From Ceriagrion tenellum (lineage: Eukaryota > Arthropoda > Insecta > Odonata > Coenagrionidae): 64,000 bases of DNA. Where the stretch lies: assembly GCA_963169105.1 (NCBI GenBank), contig OY720634.1:150977584-151041583 (forward strand), in the 5' to 3' direction. This document shows positions 36,001-51,000 of this stretch, one piece after another. Within the stretch, counting starts at the first letter, position 1. Each line of letters starts with the position of its first letter. A model generated the notes under the pieces. That model ran no database searches and was not told the DNA's origin. It saw only the letters and a list, made by a program, of their open reading frames with translations. Both the position numbers and the translations under genes were made by a program.

Positions 36001-39000
36001 TTTTCACACATACTTAACCAATTTCTACCATAACTCTTTCTTAATTTTGTGTTCATAATTTTCATTAGCTCCCAACGCCTCTTTCTACATAGGTATGCGT
36101 TTCTTTGGGTATCGTTGAGGTGATTGTAAAGTAGAGATGGTGGTCTGAGACCAAAATAAAGATGCCTGATTACCAATGCTGAGTCGATCACGTAGGCTTA
36201 ACACTTTCGCTGCTAATCCCGTCATTTGACGTGTTTCCTTAGCTGCTGAGAAACATATTCCAACCAACTTACAATCAACTTACAATTAAAAAAGGTAGAA
36301 GAATCAAGCTTTAAAGCAATATAAACAACATTTTCTAAGTAATACAGTTATTTTTCTGTGATAGCATGAATAAAGCTTAAAATACACAGCATTCTACCTA
36401 TCTGGCAGCGAGAAGTGCCCAGCAGTGAGAGTGTTAAGAAAGAGAATAGGCTTCATTGATGGGAAGAAGATGAATGCTATTGGGTAAGGAGAGAAGAGCC
36501 TTAATTGTGAGATTTTTACTCTTTCCCATCTAAAACTACCTTCACCAGTAGATCCTCCCCGATAATAATATTTATGTACAACCTACTGTTATCAAAGAAT
36601 CGATGAATCAATAACATATATGCCAAACCATCACTGCCACCAGTAATACTGGTATGGGAACAAATTTGTTGATGACAACACTAAAATCACACTAAAAGTT
36701 CATCTGTTTGTTCAATACATCAAACGAATTCATAATATTCCACTGCATGCAAGCACACCACTTGAGACAATGATTTTTGAAAGAAAGAGATGCTTGAAGT
36801 GCAAAAAACATCTGATAATATGCTAGACTTAAAATTCTATGATAAAAATGGAAATGGATTCACTTACAGAGCAAATTCACATTCACACAATTCACAAATT
36901 CACTTACAGAGCAGCTTTTGACTTCCTCTTCAGCTTTCAGAATATCAGCTTCCATTTTTTTCAGTTCCTCATCCAAGGTAGTAATCTGCAATTTACCAGC
37001 CTCCACACTTCCTGTGAGTTCTTTTGTCTCCAGTCGAAGTGTTTCCAAGTCCTATTTAATGTTACAAGTTTCAAAACAATTACTGCCAAAAAAAGGTAAT
37101 AAAAACTGACTGAAGACATTCAAAAAACATTACAACACTACAATGGTGAAGCGAAAATGGTGAATCACAATGGTGAATTATTTCATTCAGTATCAGCAAT
37201 TCTATAACATATATTGTGACATAGACAAACCTCATGGAACATCACTTCCGTCAATGCAGATTCGTATTTACAGTTTTTTAACATGTTTCAAGCTTCACTG
37301 AAGACCAAATAGTGCTTCAATTTTACAAACTTTTATCAATAGCTATTTGCACTAGTTTTCCTAGAAAGATCCAAACTTGATAAAACATAACTTAATGATC
37401 ATATTTATTGTTTTTATACTTCAGCCATTTATTCAACACGCTTTTTAACAACCTTTACACATGGTTGCTAAAATGCTGTTATTTCTATTGCCCACCTTGT
37501 GTATCAAAGATTAATCCCAACAGAATTTACTCCACCAAATAAAAGTCAGGACCTCATAGAATACATTTCCTGCAATATAATCTATCAATAAATAACTGGA
37601 AAAATTCACTCGCAGACTTTCTACATGAGAAGGGGATACCATCTAAGCCCTAAGGATATTATGATATCTGAGCTAGTTTCCTCCCATAATATGAGGCCTA
37701 AATGCATATGTACAAATAAAAATAATTGTACTTACATAGTGAGTTTGACCCTCAGCAGAAAGAAGTACTTTTCCACAAAATCTTCTTTATCTTAAATACT
37801 GTCTGCTATATGATCTAAACTTTAATTTTATCTAAACTATAATTTGATCTAACTTTATTTTTATCTACTTTCAAATGAGCATTTCTGGTTTTCAAAGAGG
37901 AAAAAAGTCAAATTTTCAAGGTAATCATTGATTGTTGAATCTATTGTAGGTATGTCTGATCTCTTTCCCTGTATAACAGCCTGATTATGACGTGATTATC
38001 GTGATGTTCTACCAGATGTACGGTAATATGGATTGGAGAAAATTAAACAAGTTCCAAGAAGGACGAATTTAAAATGTTCTCTGGAAAATTAAAATCCATT
38101 TTGCCCTACCCTTGAATCAGCAATGTTGCTTTTACTGTGGGCTGCCTTAGTATACATAACTGAGCAAAGAAATTGTATCTGATTAGCAGATAAGAATCTT
38201 ATACTCCAATATAATCACAAAAATGAAATAAAGTGGTTATTACAAGAACTTATCTAATATTCCTGCAAACAATGATGTCAATATTTGACAAGAAAAAATG
38301 GGCTGCTCTTAAACTTGGTCAATGGCACCATGCAAGTGATTCGGCAGCATTAACCTGAAAATATGCTTTCAAATAATAAAAGCTTGAAAATATTTTTATA
38401 TAAATTTAAAACTGGGAATACAATATCAAAGGCATGCATCAGGCTTATAAATTACTGTTCTCTGGTGAACTGTGCAGATGAGGGATCCTGAATCATGTAC
38501 ATATATTTGCACAGACAAGGTTTGCCGGCTATAAAGTCAGAAATTATAGATGGGTCATTATACACCACTTCAGACCAAACTTGATTCTTGACCTCTTAGC
38601 TTTTGGCGAAAATTTGAGGAAACCTATGCTTTGCGGAATAATGAATACCATGTCAAGCGTTTTGCAAAAATTTAAAAAACAGCTGAATGATGGCTGTTTT
38701 ACAAAATGGCGATTTTAGCAGCCTTTAGATTTTTGTAATCAGGTATTTCAGGGAAGAATCAACGTAAAAAGACATTCAATGGCATTTTTTAACTAAAAAT
38801 TTTGATTTTACTAAATTTGATATAAAAAGAGCACTTTAACTATCATTTGTTTATAATAATAAACATTTTACAGTTTAAATTTATTATGTGCAATCCTTTT
38901 TTCCGAGCTCATTTTTTTACTCGTCATACCTAGTATTAATTATGCACATACATAATATAAAAATTTTGAGAGGGTGTTCTTCCATTTAAGAGATAAAAAT

Positions 39001-42000
39001 TTTTTTGAAATTTTCACCGTAACAGCTATTCCATACCGATAGACGGAGTTATTCAACATTTGCCTTGCTTTTGCATTAATAGTTGCATTTTTTAGTGTAA
39101 AGTACCTAAGGTGATTTAAAATAAATTAAAACAATATTGATCAATTCCTTAAAAATAATAACTTTTGAAATATTTTAAACAAAGCACGGGACAATGATGT
39201 CTGCTGAAGAAAGATATTATCACTAATGACAAAAATAAATTACACCATGATTTGTGCTTATCTTGTTTTGACTATCCATTACACATGGGAGATTAAAAAA
39301 TTCAAATATCCTTAAGTACACTGAGCGGGTGCAATTTGAAGTTTGCATGAATTTCACATGCATGGGAAAAATTCAAATTATCTCTTTTAATGCTTTCTTT
39401 TGGTCACTGCTTCTAGTTTGTTCCCATGAGTAATGCATGTAACCTGAAATATTGAAACCTGTAAATGTCGAGTCAGGTCAAGTAGTTTTGGTTACGGAGC
39501 CGTCGAGGCCAGTAGGTTCAGAAATCTCCCAACACAAGCGCTATCACCAAACTCGTATAAGAATCGTTTGTAAAATCAATAATTGTTCAATTACCTTGGC
39601 CTGGGGGTTTCAGCTGGCTTTACACGCAGCAGTCAACTACTATAACAGTCGACGACAGATCCCTATCATTAACCACAGATATTTGGACTTCAAAATCAAA
39701 TGAAGCATACATATCTCTGACGTGCCACTACCTGAGCCAAGACTTTAAACTTGTAAATCGGTGTCTCGGAAATTCACACTTTCACGGTGCACATGATGCA
39801 TTAGCTATCTACAATAAACTCACTGCCATGATGGCTGTATGGGATCTGCATGCATTATTAAAAACTGTACCCGTTTTCATAATTTACAACAATGCACGAA
39901 ACTATACCGCAGCATTGGCACGTACTTCTTGGTCGCCGCTGAAATATTTTGCCCACACACTGCAGATGGCCACTGCAGATGCCAAAAAGGAAAATATTCC
40001 AGATGTCATATGCAACGTTCGATCAATTGTCTCGCATTACAATCATTCAGCAAAGGCCTCTAAAAGATTAGAGCAGTTCCAGGAACAAATGGGGTTGCCC
40101 TATCACAAGCTGTGCCAGGACTGCCCTACTCGCTGGAACTCTGAATTTGATATGCTCAGCAGGGTTGTCAAGCAATGGAATGCTATTTGTGCTGAGCTGG
40201 CCAGCACAGATGACAGAGGGTATGCGGAACTGTTACACCCAAGAGATTGGAAGATAGCTACTAGACTGGTAACTATTTTAAAACCATTTAAGGAAGCAAC
40301 TGTTGACATCTCGGGAGAAGAGTACCCTACACGATCCATGATAATACCAAAATTAATCCTTGTAGACGGAATATTGTCACGTTTCATTGCAGAAGAAAAT
40401 CGTGGTTCTGGGCTTGGCTTTGCCAAACATTTAAAACATGCATTGCATGCAAGATTCCAATTCTTTGAAAATGATGAGGTCAACTCTCTATGTATGATGT
40501 TGGATCCAAGATACAAGGACAGGGCACTACGTGACGACATCTCCAAGGCAGGGGCCAAACAGAAACTGCGGGCAGAGTTGCTGACCATGGCGCACTTAAG
40601 AAATGTTCCACAAATGAGCAGAGAAAATGGTAAGCTCATGATTAGCACGTTCAATGTTCATAATAATAGGCTCATATAAAATTTGTATCCACTAATTCAT
40701 TAGCTACTAAAATAGAAAATTTACTTTTAAATTGTACACCTATGCCAAAGTCTCTATGCCTATTTATTGTCCAAGTTGTGATTTTCTTGTTTAAAAATTT
40801 AAAATTTACAATATATTAATAATTTTATAATTTTTTAGGTGACCAGAATATTAGCCAAAACAGCAGTTCTCTATGGAGTTCTTTTGTCGACATCCTCAAC
40901 TCGGAATCCTCCCATGACCATCAATTGCAACAAGAACTTGACACCTACTTGTCATTTGCAGTCATCCCACATACTGAGGATCCACTGGCTTGGTGGGCTA
41001 GTCACAAGAATGGGTTCCCAAATCTTGCAATTTTGGCAAGAAAGTACTTACCCATTCCAGCCACACAAGTGTGTTGCAAAAGACAATTTTCTACAGGCAG
41101 TAATACTGTAACATGCAGACGTCAAAACCTGCAGCCTGAACATGTTGAACAATTGGTGTTTCTACATGAGAATTTGAAAGTATCAAATCTTGCATGATTC
41201 ATCTTGATTATAATTGTGCAAATGCCTTTATTCTGGGCTCTTCCTAGGAGTTTTGGATACATAGTGACATTAAACTGTCGAGAGGTCGAGAGATTGCAAG
41301 AGGTTAATTCATTTCAATCGTCCTATTGGAACTGTTCAAGACACATTAATTTTCATTCATCTCCTAATTCTGACACGATTACCATCAACGTTCCTCATCA
41401 TCTTTTCCCTTCAACATCAGGCCAAGTGTTCAGAAGAGAAAACGCACTAGGGGATTGGAAAAATGAGAATATGTTGGTGCATGCATTTTATATTGCCTGG
41501 TCCAGAAATTACCATAGTTCATACGACTCGACTTGACTCAACTCGATACTCGCGAGTAGTAACAACTCAACTCGATACTCGACATCAAAAAGTACTACTC
41601 GCACAGCCCTACTAAATGTAGCTCGAGGCTGCACCCATGGGTGACCCGGTGCCAGTATCTGGGTTAAGGTGGTGTTCCCTTTGTCAATGACCCACTCAAC
41701 CATATGAAACGCTGACTTAATAAGGTGAAACGAACATGAAATTTCAGTGTCACCAGGAATGGCACGGGATAGCCAAGGTATTTAAAGCTCAGGGTATTAC
41801 CCACCATTATGCACCACCAGAGTAGTTTTGTTGTGATAATTTATCAAGTGACTGTACATCAAACAAAATCTCACCCACTCCACAAAACAGATATATATTA
41901 TTGGGAAAATAAAAAATGGCTCAACCAACCTGCTCCTTCCCGGTCCAATTTTTCTCACTCTTCTCCAGCTGAGTCTTGGCTTTGTCCATTGCTTGCTGGG

Positions 42001-45000
42001 CCGCCTTCAACTCCTTCTCCCTCGTTCCCTTTGAGTCCGCAATCTTTGCCTCCAGCTCGGCCACCTTTTTCCTACCCTCAAGCTCTTGCTCCTTGCATTC
42101 GCTTGCTTTTGTCTTGAGTTCCTCTGAAATTGCATCAAGTTTAAGTGCTAGGTTAGAATCCAATGAATCATCAACACTAGTTATTCAATTCTCAGACAAG
42201 TTCCCATTCAGTATATGAGCGTTCCCAGAACATTTGCTGGCCAATCGTCCACTTAAGTTACAATCAAATGTTTTGAGAACACTATTCTTCGGATCTCAAG
42301 CACTTATCAGGATGCCATCTCTATCACTCAAAACAACACAAAGAATGTTGTTGAAAGCAGTTAAGGTGTATCAAAGGTATTTATGGAAAAATTTCTTTTC
42401 AGAGAGCAGCAGCAATGAACACACATATTAGAGATTACTCGGAACTCCTGAGTGAACACGCCGCACTTATCAAACAAGATCAAGTTCGTGAACCAGTCTG
42501 TATGCAGACACCACAACAGCCATGGAATTCCTAATGAATGGAAAACCACATGCATCAGAAACTGCAAGGTTGAAGCTGTGTGAACTTCAGTGAACATAAA
42601 TGGCAAGAGGGTTCTTAGCTCGGATGTAAGCTTGTACACTCTGAAAGCAAGAGCTCATTGAACTAGCACCGTCGTAGCCCTGCCCAAACATGTATTTTAT
42701 ATCTATGCCCATGCTGATTAGACTAATGATAAATGGCATCAGCTAATGCTACCCTCTAAAATCTGTTACAGGAACAAAAATTAGGAAGACCTCCTTCACC
42801 TCATAATTTTTCAAGTAACGTATGCACATCACAAGTTGTTCTGTTTTAGAGGCATCTGTGGTTTCATCTGCTAACACTAAAAACCCTTTTGCTTGGTTGA
42901 TCTCTTCCACTAACTGTTTAACTATGATTTCTTGACTAGAGCTAATTATTTCATTTTGGATTTCAGATGATGTGTATTTAGCATTGCCTGCAGCTGATTC
43001 CAAATGTTCAGCAAGAGCCGTGACATTACTGTTAACTTTGAATCTGCGTAAAGCCCGAAATTTTCCATTCTTTGTTACTTTCTCTTGTTCCTCAGGAAAA
43101 ACTTCCCCTGCCTCCCTATGGCCCCATAACGGCAAACCCTCCCTGCCGCAAAATATTACTGCCTCTATTATGGATTTGACTCTTCTTCTCTTCTCTTCAA
43201 CCTGAAAGGAGTAAAATCATGGTGAAGTATCTCTTAGCCATTTCAAGACATGTTACAATCATATCAGTTCAGGGCAAGGATAACCTTCACATTATCTCTC
43301 GTTTCAGGGCGGAATCCATTTGGGCAGAGATTGAATCTTGTAGCAAAGGTCTTCAAATAAGCCACAGACATCCTTGCTTGATTGTGGAGTTGCGAGTTCA
43401 GGTGACGTTTAAACATTTCCTCAGCATCTTTCCTCTTGCAGAATTTTGAATTGACAAGTTGGCTACCTCGTTCATGACTTCCCTTCCCACACCCAGTGTT
43501 GGCCGCAGACAAAAAGCACCGTAGAGCATTGCTGCAGCACAACAGTCAATCATATTTTCATGGATTTGTGACCGGGAGCATGAGTTTCTCGCACAAATGC
43601 ATGGATTCTTGACGGTAAACATTTCCAATACAACCGGTCTCGTTGGCATTGTAAATCTGATGGGAGTCATTGTGCTCCTCTATCATAAATTATTGAAATT
43701 CCTCCCAAAATACATTGTTGGCACTCAGTCATTCTCCCAGAATACTAAGTTCGCGAATGCCATGCTCTCTTTGAACCTGGTAAGCCACCCTGATGAAGCA
43801 TTAAGCTCACCTTCCAATCCCAATTCCTTTTGTAAAATGTTGCTGTCTCTGCTACAACAGCCCCAGAAAGAAGTGTGCCTTCAACTCGTCTGAAAGTGAA
43901 CCAATGAAGAGGGGCGTACCTCTACCTATGAGGGGCCTACCTCTACGTATGAATTTTTAAAAATGGATTTGCGCTTTGAAAGTGCTGCAGCATGGACACA
44001 ATTCCTAGCATATTCCATGAAAACGGTTTTACATTTTTTAATGTCACGTACCGTTTAAATGTCAATGCTATAATCTCTGCACAGTCTTATCCCCGGTTCT
44101 CATTTCTCGAGTCTGTCAATTCATTTAACTTTCTGTTTCACTATCAGCACAATTTTCTTGTGTTTATCAGCTATGATATCCAGCTATGGGTTGGCAACTT
44201 AATCACTGACTAAATGAAATAACAATAGCCCATGGATGAGGACACCACTATGGGTATGACGTGACCAGGGAAGAGAATTCTCTTCCCTGATATGACTGAG
44301 TGAAGCTGGGTTCACACGATGGAGAACATTGCGGAAGAGGAAAAGTCAATCTCAGACTGATTGTGAGGAGCCAGAGAATTTTGCCTTTTGAGAGTGAAAT
44401 GTGAAGTCAAAACATAGCAGGAGGAAGAAAAAAAAATAAACACAGTGGAAAATAAACAAAGCAAGAAATTTTTTTTCCATTCCTTATTTGGAAGACATTA
44501 ATGCAGACATTAAGAAACCTCCTTTGAGGCTAATTCACTAATTTTGACGTCGCTTTCTTGAAATCACTCACTAAGCCCTTAAATGTGATCAGTTTCCTGT
44601 GGTGTGTATATTTGACCCTGATCTTCATTTGATTTAATAACTATCTGGAGTTTATTTTTGTACCATTGTCCTTTCATTGAGATGAAGCCTCCTATTTGTC
44701 AGAGAGAAGGAGGGCTGCAGTTGAAGCGTTTCCCATATAGCAGGCGGCGGGTCCGCCCCTTAACCGGCCAAGTGACTTGTGATCGACTGGATGCTTTTCC
44801 GTTTTCCATATCCTTTTTCCATCAACTTGAGAAGCTGTCACTACAATGAAACATTGTCACCAAAATCTGCAAAATTGCATTGAAAAAGGAACCTAGTTCC
44901 GAAGGTTGCAGTTGAAGACGAGGCCTCTCATGTTTGATTGTGGGTGAAGAAAATCACAGTTTCCCTTGGGCCCCATCCACCGCAAGAAGCTACCACTCAC

Positions 45001-48000
45001 TACCAGCCACAATACACGACACACGGCAGTGCCGCAATGCTTGGACGTACAACGAGGCTAAAAACTAAAAGACTCTCTAAAAAGCGAAGAATATTTCACT
45101 ATTACTCACATGCATGTCTCGGTGGTAGTAGATTCCTCGAGCGAACTTTGAAGCGAAAGATGAAATTATTACGGTCAAGAGAAAGAAATAGTGTTTAACA
45201 CTTTCGCTGCTAATCCCGTCATTTGACGTGTTTCCTTAGTTGCTGAGAAACATATTCCAACCAACTTACAATTTAAAAAAGTAGAAGAATCAAGCTTTAA
45301 AGCAATATAAACAGCATTTTCTAAGTAATACAGTTATTTTTCTGTGATAGCATGAATAAAGCTTAAAATACGCAGCATTCTACCTATCCGGCAGCGAGTG
45401 TGTTAATGTTTGTGTTATAATACATTCTCTCTCTCCCTCCTTTCTCTTCTTTTCTCTTCTTCTATTTTTCTCCTTTTCCCTTCCTCACTTATTTTCTCTT
45501 TTTCCTCACCGTCGAAAAATTTCGGGGGGTTTTTAACCCCCAACCTCCCCCCCCTGGCTATGCGCCTGTTCTACATCACCATAGCAATAAATGTAGCAAT
45601 AATGGAGGAGCCATTAACAGATTACCACAGGATGGGGCTCTTGCTATGGAATTTTCATTGGGCTCATGGAAGTAAGGTGACTGTAATTCTAAATTGCAAC
45701 TAAGACAACGACATTTCAGGAATTTTTTCAGGGGCAGCAAGTTTACGAAGTTGGGTATCAAGAAATTCAAGGAGATGAGTGGCTTCTCCACAATCAATAG
45801 ATGGCAACCCTTAAAGGTATTTGCCAAAGAGAACTTCATCATTTTGCAAGACAATCTATTATCCATCACCAATTAAAAAGCACTTTGTACTTACCAATGG
45901 TAATCTTCAACCTATCCACTTCCTCCTGATGCTGATGATGGGTCGTTTGCTTCAATCTTTCCTCAAGCATAGTCAACTCAGTCCTCTTTAGTTCTATCTG
46001 CTGCTGCAAGGCACGGTATCTGAAAAGAGATTTAGAATCTTCTACAGAAATCATCGAGTGAACTAAATTGTTTCTACTGTAACTTACAACTTTTTAGTGG
46101 AACTTCTCCATTTAAAAAAACAATAACCAACTCTTCTGTACCAACTAATTATTCGTCATAGATTCATACAATTCATCCTCACAATTGTTGAAAATGGCCG
46201 CATTCTCCAGCTTATAAGTCACGCTTTCCTCCCTTAATAAATTCACAGAAAAAGAGCTAGACTCTATGAAAGATGAGTTTAAGGGAAACTTGAAACAGGT
46301 ATTGAATGAATGTGACCCAGGTGAGAGAGCAATTGTATTCAGTGACATGAATGGCTGGATTGGTGTTTAATGGGATGCATCTGAGAGAATGACTGGGTCT
46401 TTTGATAATCGTTTTTGATTTCGAACTCATATTTCGATTTCATGTTTTCAGACTCGTTACTATTATTTTTTATAGTATTTGTATTAGTCTAAAAGGATCT
46501 GTATATACTGATTGTTTTAAGGTTTATTTTTGGCTGTTTGGTAGAGAGGGGTTTGCTGACGGATGATTATTATTATCTTATTATTATGATAGCTGTAGTA
46601 AACAAATTAATCACTTAGACTTTTACCAAGAGCAAAGAACATTACAACCCCCAAATTTCAACATTATGTGATAACATTGGCACAGAAAGTAACATTACTG
46701 ATAAATTATTTCATTCAAGTTTGGCACTATAGCACAGTCTAGTAATATACAGTTGTGACTACAATCACACCAAAATTTGCTGATCATAACAGGGGAGGCA
46801 TAAGTGGAAAAGGAGTGGTGGGAAGAACAAAAGGTGATGCTTGGTGGAATGAAGAAGTGAAAATTGCAGTCAGAGAAAAGAAAGAGGCGTACAAGGATGT
46901 GATTGCTGCCAAATCTGAGGAAGAGTGTGCTAAGGCATGTGAGATTTACAGAAAGAAAAAGAAGGAATGCAAAATCGTTGTGAATGAGAGCAAAGAAAGA
47001 ATTCATGCGGATGAAGCTAACAAAATGCAGAGTGATTTTGAAGGTAAGAAAAAGCTGTTTTGGAAGTGGGTAAAAAGGGCTAAGATTGGTGAAGGTAGGG
47101 GAATGAATGCGGTGAAGAACAAAAGTGGAGAGATCATGTGGGACGAGAGCAATATCAGGGACTGCTGGAGGGAGTATTTTGAAGAATTGTACAATAATAT
47201 TGCAGGCGTTGAGGATGAGCCTTGTGAAGTGGTATGTGAGAATGTGATGATGGAAAAGGATATAAGTGAGGAGGAGGTCACAAAGGCTGTGAGAATATTG
47301 AAAAATGGGAAAGTTGCAGGCATAGATGGGATATCCAGTGAAATGTTGAAGTGTGGGTGTAAATTACTAATTTGTAGGCTGTGTGAACTATACAATTTAT
47401 GCTTACAGGTTTCTGTTGTTCCAGCAGATTGGAAGAATGCTATCATCATTCCGTTGTACAAAGGGAAGGGAGGAAAGACCGAATGTAATAATTATCAGGC
47501 CATTAGTTTATTGAGTATTCCGGGAAAAGTGTTCAGTAAAATATTAATCGAAAAAGTGAGGAAAATTACTTCCGACAAAATGTGGGGTGTGCAGTGTGGG
47601 TTTATGCCTGGGAGAGGATGTAGTGACTAGCTTTTTGCACTTCAGCAAGTGATAGAAAAATGTATGAGTGTCCGAAAGATAGTGTACTGTGCATTTTTCA
47701 ATTTAGAGAAGGCATATGACAGAGTAAATAGAAAGAAGTTGTGGAAGGTTTTCAGAGACTATGGAGTGAATGGGCAGTTATTGAATGTTATGATGGCGAT
47801 GTATGACAATAGAAAGGCAAGTGTAAGAGTTAACGGGGTTCTGAGTGATTGATTTGTAATAAATCGGGGTGTAAAGCAAGGATGCCCAATGTCTCCATGG
47901 CTGTTTAATGTATTTATGGATAAATGTATTAGAGACACATGTAGTGAAAACGACTGTGTTTTGATTGGAAATGTAAACTTGCGAGTTCTTCTATATGTGG

Positions 48001-51000
48001 ATGATGCTGTTTTGATCTCTGACAGTCAACAGGGATTACAGAAGCTCCTATATAAGTTTTGTGAATCAACGGAGAGAATGGAATTGAAGGTAAACGCGTG
48101 CAAGAATTAAGTAGTAGTTTTTGATAAGGAGAATGGGGAGAATAACTGTATGATGAGGGTGAATGGTGAAGTAACTGAACAGGTGGATGATTTTGTGTAC
48201 TTAGGTAAGATTTATGCGAAAGATGGAAGAATAGATGAGGAGATAAAGATACGTGTGAATGCTGGAAGGAAAGTGGTAGGTTGCATGTGGAGCATATCAA
48301 GGAATGAGTGCTTGTCTAAGGAAGCGAAAATTGCCATGTAAAAAAGTGTACTTCTTCCCACTTTGCTATATGGTAGTGAAACATGGGTATGTCATGATAT
48401 ACATAAGAGTAGACTAAACGCCGTGGGTATGAGTTATCTGAGGAGTATTTGTGGCAAAAGTAGGATGGATAGGGTCAGGTATGAGTGGGTCATGAATGAA
48501 TGTGGGTTAAATGCTCCTGAAATGGACGTGTATAAAAGGAGTGTGCTTCACTGGTTTGTCCATGTTGAGAGACTGGATGAGAGTCAAATAACGAAACAGA
48601 TATGAGAGTAGAATGAATGGTGTGAGAGGTAGAGGTAGGCCGAGAAAGTTGTGGTTGAATGTGGTTGAGGAAATTCTTAGGAGGAATATTAGGAGTCTTA
48701 AAAATAGGAGGGCGTGTATGAAAGTGTATGGGGATAAATGAGGCAAAGGAGGTTTGCAATGATAGGTCAGTATGGAGGAAATTATTGAAGCAGAGTTAGG
48801 TGTACAATTATGTATAAATGGTGAAACATTTTGACTGTGCCTACCCAAGAAGGGAACAGCGTGATGGGTATGTATGAATGTATGTATTGCACAGAGGCAC
48901 TGTTTACACCAGAAACATCTGGATAATAAGAGATTGTATGATTAAAACTGGATTATCAAGTAATGAGAACACTGGGTATTCCAATTACCATCTTAAGTCA
49001 CTGCTAATTTACTTGTGTAAAAATCATTCTTTGAAAATTTCAGAAATTTTTGCATTTATTACTAGTAACATGTAATATGTCAATGTTGCTATGTTCAAAA
49101 TGTGTTTCATTAACAAATAAGTCTTAGAATTGTGAATGGATGACACTGTGCAAGTGGAAACAAAATCAGCAAAATTTTAAATAGCGCTCGCAAAAACAGC
49201 TCAGATCATAAGTCGAATACAGCGTAAATCAAACCCATCATAAAGCTGTACTGTACTTCCCAGCTGCCTACTGTACTGTACTTCCCAGCCCAACAGCCCA
49301 TGAGGCGAACTGCAATTATTCTGATTAGATTTTAGAAAAAATTACCCTTGGCCCATTAGAAGCAGACTGATTTTAGATCATATTTTTATTCAATATCAAG
49401 TGTCTTATAAGGTGGGATATACAATACTTCTCATAGGGTGATTGTGTGGGGCAAGACAAGGTATTATTCAAGTCTTGCTTTCATTAAAATGAGACAACCC
49501 CTAAGCATATTTGTGCTAGGATTTTGATTTAAATAAAGGAGAAAATGCTCACAAAGAGAAAAACACATGCAAGGATAACCAAGAGTTCACAGAAGATAAA
49601 AGTCAAAAAAGATGCATGATGACCAACCAAATCACACCAAGTCACCATATTACTGATATCAGCCATAAAATATTGCTTTTCAGAAGAAGAAGAAAAAACA
49701 AAACAGAAGAGAATGGGAGAATAAAAGTTTTCTTTTCTGCCAAAACATTTGATCTTGTACACCCAAACATCTAGTTATCTGAAATATAGTGTGACTACAT
49801 GCAATGGCACATTTTATATGATGAACAATGGCTATCTGTTCATGACAGCTGACATACCTCTCAGCGACCTTAACAATTGCTTTGGCATCCCTTTCCACCT
49901 GTTGCAATTCTGCCCCTTTTGTAGCACAAATCTCCTTGGCTTGGCGAAGGGCATCGAGGTGATTGAGGACAGAAGCATCAGCTTTGGGTGCAGAACCTCC
50001 AGAAGCGGTGCCACCTTTGTTGAGTCAAAGAAAGTGAAAGGGTATAGGCTATATTATAAATGGATAGAGATACTTCTTTATTTACACATACAAACAGAAA
50101 TCTTTGCCAATTGGCCACAAACATGATGTATATGAAAAACTTGATGGGGGGGTCATAAAAGGGGACAGAAAAATATTAAAATACAATGGCAGTGAGAAGA
50201 TGGAATGATGGACGATGCCAACTGAAAACAAAATTCAACAGGACCAGGACCACCATGCTACCAAGTCATCTTTGAACCAGTGGAATTGGCAGGGATTTTC
50301 TAAGAACAAACACCACCCAGGCTTCACCCACAGAGTTGGCCAAAAAATGGAACTTGGGCAGCAATTCACCCAACGGCAGAGAAGGAATAAAAAACACAGA
50401 AGAGGAAAGGAAAGATTGACAAAAACATACAGACACTGGTAAAGGCATATTGGGGCATGCAGAGCCCTAGTAGGAAATTACCAACCTTTCTTATCCTCAT
50501 GGTTCCCTACACTTAAGCATGCAGGTACAGACCAGACAGGACAGACACAATGGACCCAACCCACCCCTTAGAAATAATCCCTTGGCAGGACAAAAGTTTT
50601 CATCGAGGGATGTTCCCTCTCACCAAGTGAATTCCAAGGCAGGTTCCTTTTCCATTCCATGCACGTATAACTTTCCCACACAAGTGGGTGTGGTTTGGCA
50701 TCGTCACATTGACATGAACTCTGACTTACAAATTTTTCAGCCCCATGGTGGTAAGATTCTTTTAAACATGACTGCACTAAATGGCCTAGTAATCTTTGGC
50801 AACCACCCAAAAAGACAACCAATAAAAAACATGTCATGAGACAAGTTAATTCTAAATTGATTGCATACGAGTGAAAAAGGGATTTAGAAATAAAGCAGGA
50901 TACTGTATGAACAACCTTGGAGTGCATATCAATAATGATCAAAACTTGGTCATGACGAAATTTCAACTTAAGTTTAAATACCTAAAAATATCAACAAAAG

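Noticed and set aside
45866..46054. Separate 62-codon gene
   Set aside because: It is SMC2 exon g with intron sequence read on both sides.
49529..49907. Small membrane protein from Phe/Ser-rich frames
   Set aside because: Low-complexity intron sequence next to an SMC2 exon; frames are chance.
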